Translations under genes and position numbers: made by a program | Part shown: positions 44,557 to 54,917 of the stretch, in pieces | Layout of the letters: each line of letters starts with the position of its first letter | Numbering within the stretch: the stretch's first letter is position 1 | Notes under the pieces: generated by a model | Database searches by the model: none | Told to the model about the DNA's origin: nothing | The model's input: the letters and a program-made list of their open reading frames with translations, nothing else | From: Rikenella microfusus | GTDB lineage: Bacteria; Bacteroidota; Bacteroidia; Bacteroidales; VadinHA17 | Length of the DNA stretch: 64,000 bases | Direction: 5' to 3' | NCBI GenBank assembly: GCA_022736275.1 | Contig: DZBJ01000012.1 | Span: 1 to 64,000, forward strand

Positions 44557-45522
44557 ATGGCATTATTCGGACTGTTCAGGAAAGAGGAGAAGGAGATACT
44601 TGACAGGGGGCTGGTGAAGACCCGTGAGAATGTCTTTGCCAGGCTCACCCGTGCTGTTGCGGGCAAATCGAAGGTTGACGACGAGGTGCTTGACAACCTG
44701 GAGGAGGTTCTTGTCTCATCTGACGTAGGTGTTGAGACCACTCTCAGGATAATTGAGAGGGTGTCAAAGCGTGTGGCGCGCGACAAGTATGTGGGTACCT
44801 CTGAGCTTAATGCCATCCTTCGCGAGGAGATCGCCGGGCTTTTGGAGGAGAACAGGAGCAGCCAGGACACCTCATCGGGATTTGAAGCACCGCTGCCGCA
44901 AAAACCGTACGTGATACTTGTAGTAGGCGTGAACGGGGTGGGGAAGACCACCACCATTGCCAAGATGGCATACAACTTCAGGATGGCAGGCCGGAGCGTG
45001 CTGCTGGGAGCTGCCGACACCTTTCGTGCGGCAGCGATAGATCAGTTGAAAATATGGTCTCAGCGTGCAGGAGTGCCCATGATCAGCCAGCAGATGGGAG
45101 CCGATCCTGCCTCAGTAGCCTTTGACACCGTCACTTCAGCGGTTGCATCAGGCACTGACATAGTAATAATAGATACCGCCGGGAGGCTCCATAACAAGAT
45201 CGGCCTGATGAATGAGCTCTCGAAAATAAGAAGAGTCATGGAGAAGGTCATCCCGTCGGCTCCTCATGAGGTGCTGCTTGTCCTCGACGGCTCAACGGGA
45301 CAGAATGCCTTTGAACAGGCGAGGCAGTTCACCGCCGCAACGGAGGTAAATGCACTGGCAGTCACCAAGCTCGACGGCACTGCCAAGGGTGGTGTTGTCA
45401 TAGGTATATCCGACCAGTTCAAAATACCCGTCAAGTATATCGGCGTTGGGGAAAAGATGGAGGACCTGAGGATATTCGACCGCTACGCCTTCGTCGACTC
45501 ACTCTTCAGCGACCGCAGTTGA
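44557..45522 (+). CDS. ftsY: Signal recognition particle receptor FtsY
   Basis: A 321-aa SRP GTPase that docks ribosome-nascent chain-SRP complexes at the inner membrane. It has an N domain with LDNLEEVLVSSDVGVETT, then the G domain: GVNGVGKTTTIAKMA (G1), DTFRAAAIDQL, DTAGRLHNK, TKLDGTAKGG and the C-terminal GVGEKMEDLRIFD. It is short because it lacks the acidic A domain of E. coli FtsY. Start: ATG at 44557, with a GTG directly before it. Its stop overlaps the rimO start (TGATG). Confidence 0.96.
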   Translation: MALFGLFRKEEKEILDRGLVKTRENVFARLTRAVAGKSKVDDEVLDNLEEVLVSSDVGVETTLRIIERVSKRVARDKYVGTSELNAILREEIAGLLEENRSSQDTSSGFEAPLPQKPYVILVVGVNGVGKTTTIAKMAYNFRMAGRSVLLGAADTFRAAAIDQLKIWSQRAGVPMISQQMGADPASVAFDTVTSAVASGTDIVIIDTAGRLHNKIGLMNELSKIRRVMEKVIPSAPHEVLLVLDGSTGQNAFEQARQFTAATEVNALAVTKLDGTAKGGVVIGISDQFKIPVKYIGVGEKMEDLRIFDRYAFVDSLFSDRS

Positions 45523-46814
45523 TGAACGGAAACAGGGTTAACATTATCACCCTGGGGTGTTCAAAGAACACCGTCGATTCCCAGAAACTGATGCGCCAGC
45601 TTCAGGCCGGAGGTTACATGGTCAATGCCGGGTCATCCGATCCGGTTGATATTGTAATCATCAACACCTGCGGCTTCATCCGCGATGCAAAGGAGGAGAG
45701 TGTCGATACAATAATCAAGTATGCCAACGCGCTGCAAAAAGAGGGCAGGGGCAAGCTCATTGTAATGGGCTGTCTGGTGGAACGCTACCGGAAGGAGCTT
45801 GAGGATACTCTTCCTGAGGTCGATACATGGTTCGGCGTCAACAGGCCGGGAGAGATTATAAGACACCTCGGCCTGGCTTACCATGAGGAGCTGACCGGAG
45901 AGCGCGTCATCACCGGGCCTCGCCACTACGCCTATCTGAAGATTTCCGAGGGTTGCGACCGCACCTGCGCTTTCTGCGCGATACCCGAAATACGCGGCCG
46001 CTATCTTTCCTCACCTGTTGAAGATCTGGTTGCCGAAGCCCGGTTCCTGGTATCGGAAGGGGTGAAGGAACTGATTCTCATAGCCCAGGACCTCACCCTC
46101 TACGGTACGGATATTTATGGCAGGCAGATGCTGCCGGAGCTGGTCCGCCGGCTCTCAGCCATCGACGGCCTTGGATGGATACGTCTCCACTATCTCTATC
46201 CGGCAGGATTTCCGTATGAGATCCTTGAAATGATGCAGACCTACCCGAAGATTTGCAGGTACATTGACATCCCCGTGCAGCATATCTCAGACACGATGCT
46301 CAGGAAGATGCGCCGTGAGCACGACGGTGCCGGAACGCGGCGCCTTCTGAGCGACATACGCCGGATGGTGCCTGACGCCGCAATACGTACAACGGTCATC
46401 GCCGGCCATCCGGGGGAGACAGAGCAGGAGTTCCGCGAGCTGCTTAAGTTCATAGAGGAGCAGAGGTTTGACCGCCTGGGTGCCTTCCGCTATTCACATG
46501 AGGAAAACACTCACGGGTTCCTTCATTACAGTGATGACATTCACGAAAAGACAAAGGAGAGGAGGGTGGCCCGGATCATGGAACTGCAGCAGTTGATATC
46601 GGCAGAGAAGAATGCCGCGCTGACCGGCTCGGTCATCAAGGTCATCATAGACCGGAAGGAGGGACTGTTCCATATCGGGCGAAGCCAGCATGACTCTCCC
46701 GAAGTGGATCAGGAGATACTCATCAAAAGCAGTAAAAAGATTGAACCCGGCACCTTCGTTGATGTCAAGATTACCGGGTCCACGGATTTCGATTTGTATG
46801 CTGTACAAGTCTGA
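45522..46814 (+). CDS. rimO: Ribosomal protein S12 methylthiotransferase RimO
   Basis: A 430-aa radical SAM enzyme that methylthiolates an aspartate of ribosomal protein S12. It has the N-terminal UPF0004 domain with Cys residues in TLGCSKNTVDS, INTCGFI and VMGCLVERY (second Fe-S cluster), the radical SAM motif Cys-x3-Cys-x2-Cys in EGCDRTCAFCAIP, and a C-terminal TRAM domain. The ATG at 45522 shares bases with the ftsY stop, so translation is probably coupled. Confidence 0.95.
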   Translation: MNGNRVNIITLGCSKNTVDSQKLMRQLQAGGYMVNAGSSDPVDIVIINTCGFIRDAKEESVDTIIKYANALQKEGRGKLIVMGCLVERYRKELEDTLPEVDTWFGVNRPGEIIRHLGLAYHEELTGERVITGPRHYAYLKISEGCDRTCAFCAIPEIRGRYLSSPVEDLVAEARFLVSEGVKELILIAQDLTLYGTDIYGRQMLPELVRRLSAIDGLGWIRLHYLYPAGFPYEILEMMQTYPKICRYIDIPVQHISDTMLRKMRREHDGAGTRRLLSDIRRMVPDAAIRTTVIAGHPGETEQEFRELLKFIEEQRFDRLGAFRYSHEENTHGFLHYSDDIHEKTKERRVARIMELQQLISAEKNAALTGSVIKVIIDRKEGLFHIGRSQHDSPEVDQEILIKSSKKIEPGTFVDVKITGSTDFDLYAVQV

Positions 46815-46866
46815 AGTCCAGTCGGCAGTCAGCACTGAAGACTGAGGACTGAGGACTGAGGACTGG
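46812..46866. repeat. Dispersed GACTGAGGACTG intergenic repeat
   Basis: Tandem copies of GGACTGA (three in a row at about 46843-46863), preceded by CAGTCGGCAGTCAGC. It fills the gap between the convergent rimO and clpC ends and is related to the stretches at 12669, 58186 and 62740. Confidence 0.8.
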
Positions 46867-49419
46867 CTACTGAGACGTCTCTTCCTCCGCCTGTTCCTCT
46901 GCATCCTTTTTGCCTGCCACCTTGAACGACAGCTCCTCCTTACCCTTTGTGTAGCCCACGCTGATGGTGGCTCCTTCTGTGACGGAGGCCTTGATGATCA
47001 CTTCGGCAAGAGGATCTTCAAGATACTTCTGGATGGCTCGCTTGAGCGGACGGGCTCCGTACTGGATGTCAAAACCACGGTCAGCCATGAAGTCGCGCGC
47101 CGAGGCGCTGAGCTTCATCCTGTACCCGAGTGCTTCAATCCTGTCATACAGTCCCTTGAGCTCTATATCGATTATTTTGTCAATATCTTCCCTTGAGAGG
47201 TGGTTGAACATAACCACGTCATCTATCCTGTTAAGAAACTCCGGGGCGAAGGTTTTCTGGAGCGCCTTCTGCAGAATGCTCTTTGTCTGGTCGTCGCGCG
47301 TGGTTCTCTTTGCCGTAGTCTCAAATCCGACACCTGTTCCGAACTCCGAAAGCTGCCTGGTACCGATGTTTGAAGTCATTATGACTATCGTGTTGCGGAA
47401 GTCGACCCTGCGTCCGAGGCTGTCGGTAAGCTGGCCCTCGTCAAGCACCTGGAGAAGGATGTGGAAGACATCCGGGTGAGCCTTCTCTATCTCATCGAGC
47501 AGTACGACTGAGTAGGGTTTGCGACGCACCTTCTCCGTAAGCTGTCCGCCCTCCTCGTACCCCACGTATCCCGGAGGTGCTCCGACAAGCCGGGAGACCG
47601 AGAACTTCTCCATGTACTCGCTCATGTCAACCCTGATCAGATTTTCTGTTGAGTCAAAAAGGAATTTCGCAAGCACCTTGGCGAGCTGTGTCTTACCGAC
47701 TCCCGTGGGACCCAGGAATATGAAGGTGCCGATTGGCTTGTTCGGATCTTTCAGTCCGGCCCGGTTACGCTGTATCGACTTGACTATCTTTGCTATGGCC
47801 TGATCCTGCCCTATAATGCTTCCCTTCAGTTCCTCACCCATCTGCAGCAGGCGGGTACCCTCTGTTTCAGCTATTCTCTGCACGGGTACGCCTGTCATCA
47901 TGGCAACCACTTCGGCCACCTTCTCGGCATCGACGGTCTCACGGTTCATCGCCAGCTCCTTCTCCCAGCGCTTCTTCTCAGCCTCAATCAGATCTAGCAC
48001 GTCGCGCTCCTTATCCCTGTAGCTGGCAGCCCGTTCATAGTTCTGATTCTTGACGGCATTGCTCTTCTCCTTCTTGGTTTCCTCAAGCTGTTTCTCGAGG
48101 GCAAGAATCTTTTCAGGGACGACGATATTCGAAATGTGCACCCTCGATCCTGACTCATCAAGTGCGTCTATGGCTTTGTCAGGCAGGTTCCTGTCGCTGA
48201 TGTACCGGTTTGTCAGCCTCACGCAGGCCTCAATGGCATCTGGTGTGTAGGTGACGTTGTGATGTTCCTCGTAACGGTCCTTGATATTATTGAGAATTTC
48301 CAGAGTCTCATCTATGGTCGTCGGGTCAACCAGCACCTTCTGAAATCTGCGTTCCAGTGCGCCGTCCTTCTCAATATGCTGCCGGTATTCATCGAGTGTT
48401 GTTGCGCCTATGCACTGGATCTCCCCGCGTGCCAGGGCAGGCTTGAGCATGTTGGCTGCATCGAGCGAGCCGCTGGCGCCTCCGGCGCCCACTATGGTGT
48501 GGATTTCATCAATGAAAAGGATGATATTGTCATTCTTTGCCAGCTCATTGAGTATGGCCTTCATCCTCTCCTCGAACTGTCCGCGGTACTTGGTGCCGGC
48601 CACAATGGAGGCAAGGTCAAGGGCGACCACCCTTTTGTTGAAGAGCACCCTTGATACATTCCTCTTGGTGATCCTTAATGCCAGTCCCTCGGCGATTGCC
48701 GACTTACCCACTCCTGGTTCACCGATCAGAACCGGGTTGTTCTTCTTTCGTCTTGAGAGTATCTGTGCCAGTCGTTCTATCTCACGTTCGCGGCCTACGA
48801 CCGGGTCAAGCCGCCCCTCCTCGGCGGCCTTGGTGAGGTCAATGCCGAAGTTGTCAAGGACAGGTGTCTCTGTAGAGCTCCTCTGTGCCTGCTGTCCGCC
48901 CTGCGGCTGTTTTCCCTGGCCTGCTCCTGAAAACATGCTCTCGTCGTCCTCATCCCGGGGGTAGTCTGCCTGAGCGGCAGGATTTCCTGCCTCGACTGAC
49001 TTTTTGACAAGTGAATAGTCGATGTCAAGTTCTGTCAGGAACCTTGTCACCAGGTTGCTTTCATCGCGAAGAATGGCCATCAGCAGGTGCTCTGTATCTA
49101 TCACCCTCGTTTTCAATGCCTTTGCTTCGATATGCACCAGCCTCAGAACACGCTCGGTGCTCTTGAGGAGAGGCAGTATCTCATTGTCAGCCATTGCTAT
49201 GGGTTTGTCTGCCTTGATGCTTTTTTCTATCGACCCCTTAAGCATAAGCAGGTCAACACCGTTATTCAGAAGAATATCCACTGCCACGCCTTCGCCTTCG
49301 CGCAAGATGCCGAGGAAGAGGTGCTCAGGACTGATATGGCTGTTGCCCAGCCTTATAGCTTCCTCTTTGCTGTAACCAAGGATATCGTTAACTCTCTGTG
49401 AGAAATGTGCGTCCATCAT
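46867..49419 (-). CDS. clpC: ATP-dependent Clp protease ATP-binding subunit ClpC
   Basis: An 850-aa Hsp100 unfoldase. It has an N-terminal ClpN double repeat (RVNDILGYSKEEAIRLGN, HISPEHLFLGILREGEG), a first AAA module with GEPGVGKSAIAEGLA, a UVR-like middle domain (about residues 440-500), a second AAA module with GPTGVGKTQLAKVLAKF, and a ClpP-docking loop VGF in GTGVGFETTAK. It feeds substrates to ClpP and is part of protein quality control. I start it at the ATG at 49419 (or 49416); the longer frame adds residues outside the family. An exact promoter -7 lies 68 nt upstream. Confidence 0.94.
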   Translation of the reverse strand: MMDAHFSQRVNDILGYSKEEAIRLGNSHISPEHLFLGILREGEGVAVDILLNNGVDLLMLKGSIEKSIKADKPIAMADNEILPLLKSTERVLRLVHIEAKALKTRVIDTEHLLMAILRDESNLVTRFLTELDIDYSLVKKSVEAGNPAAQADYPRDEDDESMFSGAGQGKQPQGGQQAQRSSTETPVLDNFGIDLTKAAEEGRLDPVVGREREIERLAQILSRRKKNNPVLIGEPGVGKSAIAEGLALRITKRNVSRVLFNKRVVALDLASIVAGTKYRGQFEERMKAILNELAKNDNIILFIDEIHTIVGAGGASGSLDAANMLKPALARGEIQCIGATTLDEYRQHIEKDGALERRFQKVLVDPTTIDETLEILNNIKDRYEEHHNVTYTPDAIEACVRLTNRYISDRNLPDKAIDALDESGSRVHISNIVVPEKILALEKQLEETKKEKSNAVKNQNYERAASYRDKERDVLDLIEAEKKRWEKELAMNRETVDAEKVAEVVAMMTGVPVQRIAETEGTRLLQMGEELKGSIIGQDQAIAKIVKSIQRNRAGLKDPNKPIGTFIFLGPTGVGKTQLAKVLAKFLFDSTENLIRVDMSEYMEKFSVSRLVGAPPGYVGYEEGGQLTEKVRRKPYSVVLLDEIEKAHPDVFHILLQVLDEGQLTDSLGRRVDFRNTIVIMTSNIGTRQLSEFGTGVGFETTAKRTTRDDQTKSILQKALQKTFAPEFLNRIDDVVMFNHLSREDIDKIIDIELKGLYDRIEALGYRMKLSASARDFMADRGFDIQYGARPLKRAIQKYLEDPLAEVIIKASVTEGATISVGYTKGKEELSFKVAGKKDAEEQAEEETSQ

Positions 49420-49486
49420 ATCGTGTTTTTGGGCTTCATGCAAATGTGTCATAAATACTGACAGAAATACATATAACGCCCGATTT

Positions 49487-49520
49487 CAAAGTTAATTCTA
49501 TTGTAATTATACTTAGGCAA
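49487..49520 (-). promoter_or_regulatory. clpC promoter
   Basis: On the minus strand: TTG (49520-49518), 23-bp spacer, and an exact -7 element TAACTTTG (49494-49487). The predicted start near 49480 gives a leader of about 60 nt. Confidence 0.65.
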
Positions 49521-49659
49521 TAATTGTGCCCGTTTTTTAACACCCAATGTTAACAAATAGACGGCGTAAAAGGTTAAAAAATGAGACCTTTTCATTATTT
49601 TCGTGCATCAATTTGAAAGTATAAGATTATTAACTTAATATGCTAAATATCAGTCTGAT

Positions 49660-52158
49660 ATGTCAGATCAATCAAAAATCATCAAAGTAAATATCGAGGA
49701 GGAGATGAAGTCGGCTTACATCGATTATTCGATGTCAGTCATCGTATCAAGGGCATTACCCGATGTCAGGGACGGGCTCAAACCCGTACACAGGAGGGTT
49801 CTCTTCGGTATGTCTGAGCTTGGAGTTAACTCAAACAGGGCTTATAAAAAATCTGCAAGGATAGTGGGGGAGGTGCTGGGTAAATATCATCCGCACGGAG
49901 ATTCATCAGTGTATGACGCCATGGTACGCATGGCACAGGAATGGTCGCTGCGCTACCCGCTGGTAGACGGGCAGGGTAACTTCGGGTCAATTGACGGGGA
50001 CAGTCCTGCAGCGATGCGGTACACCGAGGCGAGGCTCAAGCGCATAGCGGAAGAGACGCTATCGGATATTGAAAAGGGAACCGTAGATTTCCAGCCTAAT
50101 TTTGACGACACATTGCAGGAACCCACGGTGCTTCCCACCAGGATACCCAACCTCCTGGTGAACGGAGCCTCGGGTATTGCAGTGGGAATGGCAACCAACA
50201 TGCCGCCGCATAACCTGACTGAATCGGTCAATGCCATCATCGCCTATATAGACAATCCGGAGATAACCATAGAAGAGCTCATGCATCATATCAAGGGTCC
50301 CGACTTTCCGACAGGAGGGATCATTTATGGAGAGCAGGGGATAAAAGAAGCATTCGAAACAGGAAGGGGGCGCATTATTGTCCGGGCCAGGACCGAGATT
50401 GAGCTCACCCATTCCGGAAGGGAATGCATCATCGTCACCGAGATACCTTATATGGTAAACAAGGCGGAGATGATAAAGAGGATCGCCGACCTGATAAACG
50501 AGAAGAAGCTTGAGGGCATTTCATATATCAATGATGAGTCTGACAGAAACGGTATGAGGGTGGTCATCATTCTCAAGAAAGAGATGCCGGCCAATGTCAT
50601 TCTGAACCATCTTTACAAACACTCTCAGCTCCAGACATCATTCAATGTCAATAACATAGCCCTTGTCAAAGGCCGCCCAAAAACACTCTCCCTGAAGGAG
50701 ATCATCGACAGCTTCGTAAAGCACAGGCATGACATAATCATCCGCAGGGCGAAGTTCGATCTTGATCAGGCGGAGAAGAGGGCTCATATACTTGAAGGTC
50801 TGATCATTGCAAGTGATAATATAGATGAGGTGATTGCCATAATCAGATCATCGCCGAATGCCGACGTCGCCCGGGAACGGCTGATGGAGCGATTCGCCCT
50901 CTCTGATCAGCAGTCGAGGGCCATCGTTGAGATGCGCCTGAGACAGCTTACCGGCCTCGAACAGGATAAACTGAGGGCTGAGTATGAGGAGGTCCGGAAA
51001 CTGATAGATTACCTTAATAAAGTGCTTTCGGATGAGGCGCTGCAGATGCAGATCATAAAGGATGAGCTTATTGAGATCAGGGATAAGTTTGGAGATGAGC
51101 GCCGTACGGAGATAATACCTGCAGCAGGGGAATTCAATCCCGAGGATTTCTATGCCGATGATGAGATGGTGATCACCATATCGCATATGGGTTATATCAA
51201 GCGTACCCCTCTGACCGAATTCCGCCGCCAAAACCGGGGCGGCACAGGATTCAAGGGCAGCAACACGCGCGACGAGGACTTCATTGAACACCTCTATGTT
51301 GCCACAATGCACAACACCATGCTCTTCTTCACACGGAACGGCAAGTGCTACTGGCAGAAGGTTTATGAACTCCCCGAGGGGACTAGGACGAGTAAGGGCA
51401 GAGCGATCCAGAACCTGATCAACATAGAGTCGAATGACAGTGTCATGGCTTTCATCAATGTCAAAACCCTTGATGATGAGGAATATATTAACAACAACTA
51501 CATGGTTCTCTGTACCCGCAAGGGGATCATCAAGAAGACCTCTCTCGAAGCCTATTCACGTCCCAGGGCCAACGGCGTCAATGCCATTACCGTCAGGGAG
51601 GGAGATGAACTGCTTGAGGCCAGGATGACCAACGGTCAGCATGAGATAATGCTCGCGGTGAGATCAGGACGCGCCGTCAGATTCAAGGAGTCGACCGTCA
51701 GGCCTATGGGCCGGACCGCCTCAGGGGTGAGGGGCATAACACTTACCGGCAACGATGACATGGTTGTCGGAATGATAACTGTTCTGAATGAGTCGGAGGA
51801 TGTCCTGGTTGTTTCCGAGAATGGCTACGGGAAGAGATCGTCGATAGGCGACTACCGAATCACCAACAGGGGTGGAAAAGGAGTGAAGACCATCAACGTG
51901 ACCGATAAGACCGGAAAATTAATTGCCCTTAAGGATGTCACTGACCAGAATGATCTCATGATAATTACCCATGCTGGCAATATCCTGAGAATACCCGTGA
52001 GCAGCCTTAGAGTGATGGGAAGAGCCACACAAGGCGTCAGGCTGATAAATATCAAAGAAAATGATTCTATTGCATCAGTAGCCTATGTAGATGTCAGTGA
52101 GGAAGATAGCGTTGGTGAAACGGAAAATACGGAGCCTTCGGAGGAAGCTGCTGAGTAA
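49660..52158 (+). CDS. gyrA: DNA gyrase subunit A
   Basis: An 832-aa type II topoisomerase subunit. The catalytic tyrosine is Tyr121 in [10 protein letters not shown]. The quinolone-resistance region reads [17 protein letters not shown], with Ser82 and Asp86 at the positions equal to E. coli Ser83 and Asp87, so no classical resistance substitution is seen. The C-terminal beta-pinwheel contains a GyrA-box-like [10 protein letters not shown], which supports gyrase and not topoisomerase IV. The acidic tail is about 20 residues. It is divergent from clpC, with 240 bp between starts. Confidence 0.95.
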   Translation: MSDQSKIIKVNIEEEMKSAYIDYSMSVIVSRALPDVRDGLKPVHRRVLFGMSELGVNSNRAYKKSARIVGEVLGKYHPHGDSSVYDAMVRMAQEWSLRYPLVDGQGNFGSIDGDSPAAMRYTEARLKRIAEETLSDIEKGTVDFQPNFDDTLQEPTVLPTRIPNLLVNGASGIAVGMATNMPPHNLTESVNAIIAYIDNPEITIEELMHHIKGPDFPTGGIIYGEQGIKEAFETGRGRIIVRARTEIELTHSGRECIIVTEIPYMVNKAEMIKRIADLINEKKLEGISYINDESDRNGMRVVIILKKEMPANVILNHLYKHSQLQTSFNVNNIALVKGRPKTLSLKEIIDSFVKHRHDIIIRRAKFDLDQAEKRAHILEGLIIASDNIDEVIAIIRSSPNADVARERLMERFALSDQQSRAIVEMRLRQLTGLEQDKLRAEYEEVRKLIDYLNKVLSDEALQMQIIKDELIEIRDKFGDERRTEIIPAAGEFNPEDFYADDEMVITISHMGYIKRTPLTEFRRQNRGGTGFKGSNTRDEDFIEHLYVATMHNTMLFFTRNGKCYWQKVYELPEGTRTSKGRAIQNLINIESNDSVMAFINVKTLDDEEYINNNYMVLCTRKGIIKKTSLEAYSRPRANGVNAITVREGDELLEARMTNGQHEIMLAVRSGRAVRFKESTVRPMGRTASGVRGITLTGNDDMVVGMITVLNESEDVLVVSENGYGKRSSIGDYRITNRGGKGVKTINVTDKTGKLIALKDVTDQNDLMIITHAGNILRIPVSSLRVMGRATQGVRLINIKENDSIASVAYVDVSEEDSVGETENTEPSEEAAE

Positions 52159-52232
52159 TTTGGCAAATTATTTGAAGAATATATTCGAAAGTTATATTTT
52201 TGGAACAACATTTAAAAGCAAATTATCTAGAC

Positions 52233-53378
52233 ATGAAGAAGATCACATTAGTACTACTTGCAGTAATAATCTCGGCTGCTGCATCGGCACAGAAGGGAAA
52301 AATTACAGCTGCAGAAACTTTTATCAAGGAAGGTGCATTTGACAAGGCAAAGGAAGCGATAGAAGAGGCTATCGTTAATCCCAAGTCGATGGGCCTGGCA
52401 AAGACCTATTATGTAAAAGGTGAGCTCTGCCTGGGTGCATTTGATTCGGGCGACCCGAAGTTTATGGGACTTTATCCTGATATTCTGATGGAAGCTTACA
52501 ACAATTTTGAAAAAGCCGCTCAGATTGATCCGAAATTGAAGAACAGGTTTATTCAGGAGAATTTGTATGCTCTTCTTAGCAACTCACTCCTGAATGATGC
52601 CATCGCCAAATTCAATGATAAGGATTTCAAAGGAGCCATGCAGTCGTTCGAAAGAAACGTAATGGTCTCTGCAAGCGATATGTATGTGGGGCTGGTTGAT
52701 ACCCTTGTGATCTTCAATGCAGGCCTTGCAGCCTACAATGCAGAGCTGTATAATGAGGCAATCGCTCATTTCCGCACCTGCACCATTTCAGGTACTGAAG
52801 ATACCAAGCCCTATATCTTCATCAGCGACAGCTATCTGAAGATGAAGGACACACTCAATGCCGAAGCAGCTCTTATTGAAGGCGTCAACGCTTACCCTGA
52901 TACACTCGATATAATATTGCAGGCCACCCAGTTCTATCTGGATGCCAACAACTCCACCAAGGCCTTCGAGTTCGTTCACAAAGCCATGGAGAAGGATCCC
53001 GGCAACTATATCCTGTATCTTGTTGAGGGCAGCCTTTTCATGAAGATGGAGGATTATCCCAAGGCAATTGAAGCGCTGAAAGCATCACTCGAAAGGAAAC
53101 CTGATCAGTTTGAAAGCAACTATAACATCGGCCTCTGCTATGTATCGATTGCCAACACCATGCTTAATGAGGCAAACCTGATTGCCGACAACAAGGAGTA
53201 CGAGCTTGCCAAGGCCAAGGCTTTTGAGGAGATGAAAAAGGCAGTGCCGTTCTTCCTTGACGCTGAGAAGGCAAATCCGACATCGCTTGCCACCCTGGAG
53301 TTCCTTCGCGAGATCTACCTTAAGCTGAAAATGATGCCCGAGTTCGAGGCATACAAGGCAAAGGTTGAAAATTTGTAG
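52233..53378 (+). CDS. Secreted TPR-repeat protein
   Basis: A 381-aa protein with a signal peptide (MKKITLVLLAVIISAAASAQ) and TPR-like repeats through most of its length (EAYNNFEKAAQIDPKLKNRF, ALKASLERKPDQFESNYNIG). The ATG at 52233 is chosen because it begins the signal peptide; the open frame extends to 52200. TPR lipidless periplasmic proteins of this kind act as scaffolds; no partner is indicated by the neighbours. A strong terminator follows. Confidence 0.85.
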   Translation: MKKITLVLLAVIISAAASAQKGKITAAETFIKEGAFDKAKEAIEEAIVNPKSMGLAKTYYVKGELCLGAFDSGDPKFMGLYPDILMEAYNNFEKAAQIDPKLKNRFIQENLYALLSNSLLNDAIAKFNDKDFKGAMQSFERNVMVSASDMYVGLVDTLVIFNAGLAAYNAELYNEAIAHFRTCTISGTEDTKPYIFISDSYLKMKDTLNAEAALIEGVNAYPDTLDIILQATQFYLDANNSTKAFEFVHKAMEKDPGNYILYLVEGSLFMKMEDYPKAIEALKASLERKPDQFESNYNIGLCYVSIANTMLNEANLIADNKEYELAKAKAFEEMKKAVPFFLDAEKANPTSLATLEFLREIYLKLKMMPEFEAYKAKVENL

Positions 53379-53405
53379 TAAGCGATAAAACCAAAATCGA
53401 ATAAG

Positions 53406-53436
53406 GAAGGTGCCTTGACGGGCACCTTCTTTTTTT
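53406..53436 (+). terminator. Terminator of the TPR gene
   Basis: GAAGGTGCC (53406-53414), loop TTGACG, GGCACCTTC (53421-53429), then seven T. Confidence 0.9.
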
Positions 53437-53756
53437 ATGCCGGTTTGCGGAAGTGGGGAAGGAGAATGATATCCGGAAGACTTTCATTCAGATATGCACC
53501 TTAAAGTATCTATTTAACATAATATTAATTATAGGCAAATATACAATAGATTCTGATCACGGCTGTTTGACGCAATTAACATGAAATCAGATATTGGTTG
53601 CGAAGCATGCCATGTACTGGTGCAAATCGCCACCCAGTTCAAGCATTCACCGGATATTTATCAAATGCTGAAAGAATTTGCAATTATATCTCTCGTCAGG
53701 ATTTGATAAAGCAATTCCTCGCAATTTTCCGATATTTGAAAAAAATTATCTGAGCT
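53437..53756 (+). other. AT-rich gap with a doubtful 41-codon frame
   Basis: This gap of 320 bp after the terminator is mostly AT-rich. It holds one small frame with an ATG at 53581 and a stop at 53704-53706, reading MKSDIGCEACHVLVQIATQF and continuing for 21 more residues. It has no clear ribosome-binding site or known family, and could be chance. The promoter of the DUF2461 gene should also lie here. Confidence 0.35.
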
Positions 53757-54416
53757 ATGTTACGGATAAGCAAATCAACTCTCACCTTTCTTACAGACCT
53801 GAAAAATCATAATGACAGAACGTGGTTCAATGATAACCGTCCCAGGTATGATGAAGCCCGCCTGAATTTCGTGGCCTTCATCCAGGGCACCATTGACGAG
53901 ATCGTCAAGTTCGATCCGATTTTCAAGGGTCTGGAAGCCAAAAGCTGCATCTTCAGGATTAATCGGGACACCAGATTCTCGCACGACAAGTCGGTTTACA
54001 AGACCAATTTCGGCGCCTTCATGGTGCGCGGTGGCAAAAAGAGCAGTGACCGGTTTCCCGGGTATTATCTGCACATTGAACCGGGCGCATCATTTGTGGC
54101 AGGTGGCGCTTACATTCCGCCCGCACCGTGGCTTAATGCGATTCGCGATAGAATTGATTCCGGCGGTGATGAACTGCTTCGCATCATTAGCAGTAAGGGG
54201 TATAAAAAGTATTTCAACGGCCTTGAGGGTGAAAAGCTTAAGGTTCCGCCACGGGGTTATTCAAAGAATAATCCTCATATAGAGCTACTTAAGATGAAGA
54301 GTTTTCTGGCAGAGAGATTCTTTAATGACAGGGAGGTTCTTGCAGATGACTTTTATAATGTTGTTACCGGTGCCTTCCGGGCAATGAAACCGCTGAATGA
54401 TTTTCTAACTATCTGA
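53757..54416 (+). CDS. DUF2461 family protein
   Basis: A 219-aa protein of the DUF2461/TIGR02453 family. The conserved features are FLTDLKNHNDRTWFNDNRPR at the N-terminus, FRINRDTRFSHDKSVYKTNF in the middle and GYYLHIEPGASFVAGGAYIP. No reaction is known; the conserved Asn/Arg/Asp/His pattern suggests an enzyme or nucleotide-binding protein. It appears monocistronic. Confidence 0.9.
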   Translation: MLRISKSTLTFLTDLKNHNDRTWFNDNRPRYDEARLNFVAFIQGTIDEIVKFDPIFKGLEAKSCIFRINRDTRFSHDKSVYKTNFGAFMVRGGKKSSDRFPGYYLHIEPGASFVAGGAYIPPAPWLNAIRDRIDSGGDELLRIISSKGYKKYFNGLEGEKLKVPPRGYSKNNPHIELLKMKSFLAERFFNDREVLADDFYNVVTGAFRAMKPLNDFLTI

Positions 54417-54530
54417 ATATTAAGTCTATAAGAGATTGCCGATTTGAGATTTAATTAAGTCTCCTTATTGATAATTGCCGAGGCAGCTTCTGGCGGCCTG
54501 TACGACTCTCAAGGTTCTCCCTGCCGGATA

Positions 54531-54716
54531 TTATGTCAGTCCCTGCTCACGCCTGATAACCTGCTCCTTACCCTTGCGGGTATATTTCTTCTTATTCCTG
54601 AAGACCTTCGTTCCGGTTAATTTGTCAATGCCGGCCTCACGGAGTGCCTTCCGCACGGCGCTCTTGTATGCCCGTCTCCGATCCTTCCCGGTCAGCTGAA
54701 CCTTTTTAATCTTCAT
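54531..54716 (-). CDS. Small basic protein, unknown
   Basis: A 61-aa very basic protein (about one third Lys plus Arg) starting MKIKKVQLTGKDRRRAYKSA and ending VIRREQGLT, with RNKKKYTRKGKEQ in between. It resembles nucleic-acid- or ribosome-binding small proteins, but I cannot name a family. I use the ATG at 54716; the open frame upstream of it (to 54869) has a different, non-basic composition and is likely not coding. Confidence 0.55.
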   Translation of the reverse strand: MKIKKVQLTGKDRRRAYKSAVRKALREAGIDKLTGTKVFRNKKKYTRKGKEQVIRREQGLT

Positions 54717-54917
54717 CGCCCACGGTTGTTTTGTCAAATTTAAGACTAATAATATAATGTAACGGATCTCATGATAAGGTATTGATGACAGGTAAAATTC
54801 CGGATCTGCAGGTGCAGCGTGAAATGCGGGGATGACATCCTCGTACACAATTTCAGACAATTTGTGCATGATTATTAAAAAATTGTATCTTTCGGTTCAA
54901 TTAAAGAACCGCTAAAA

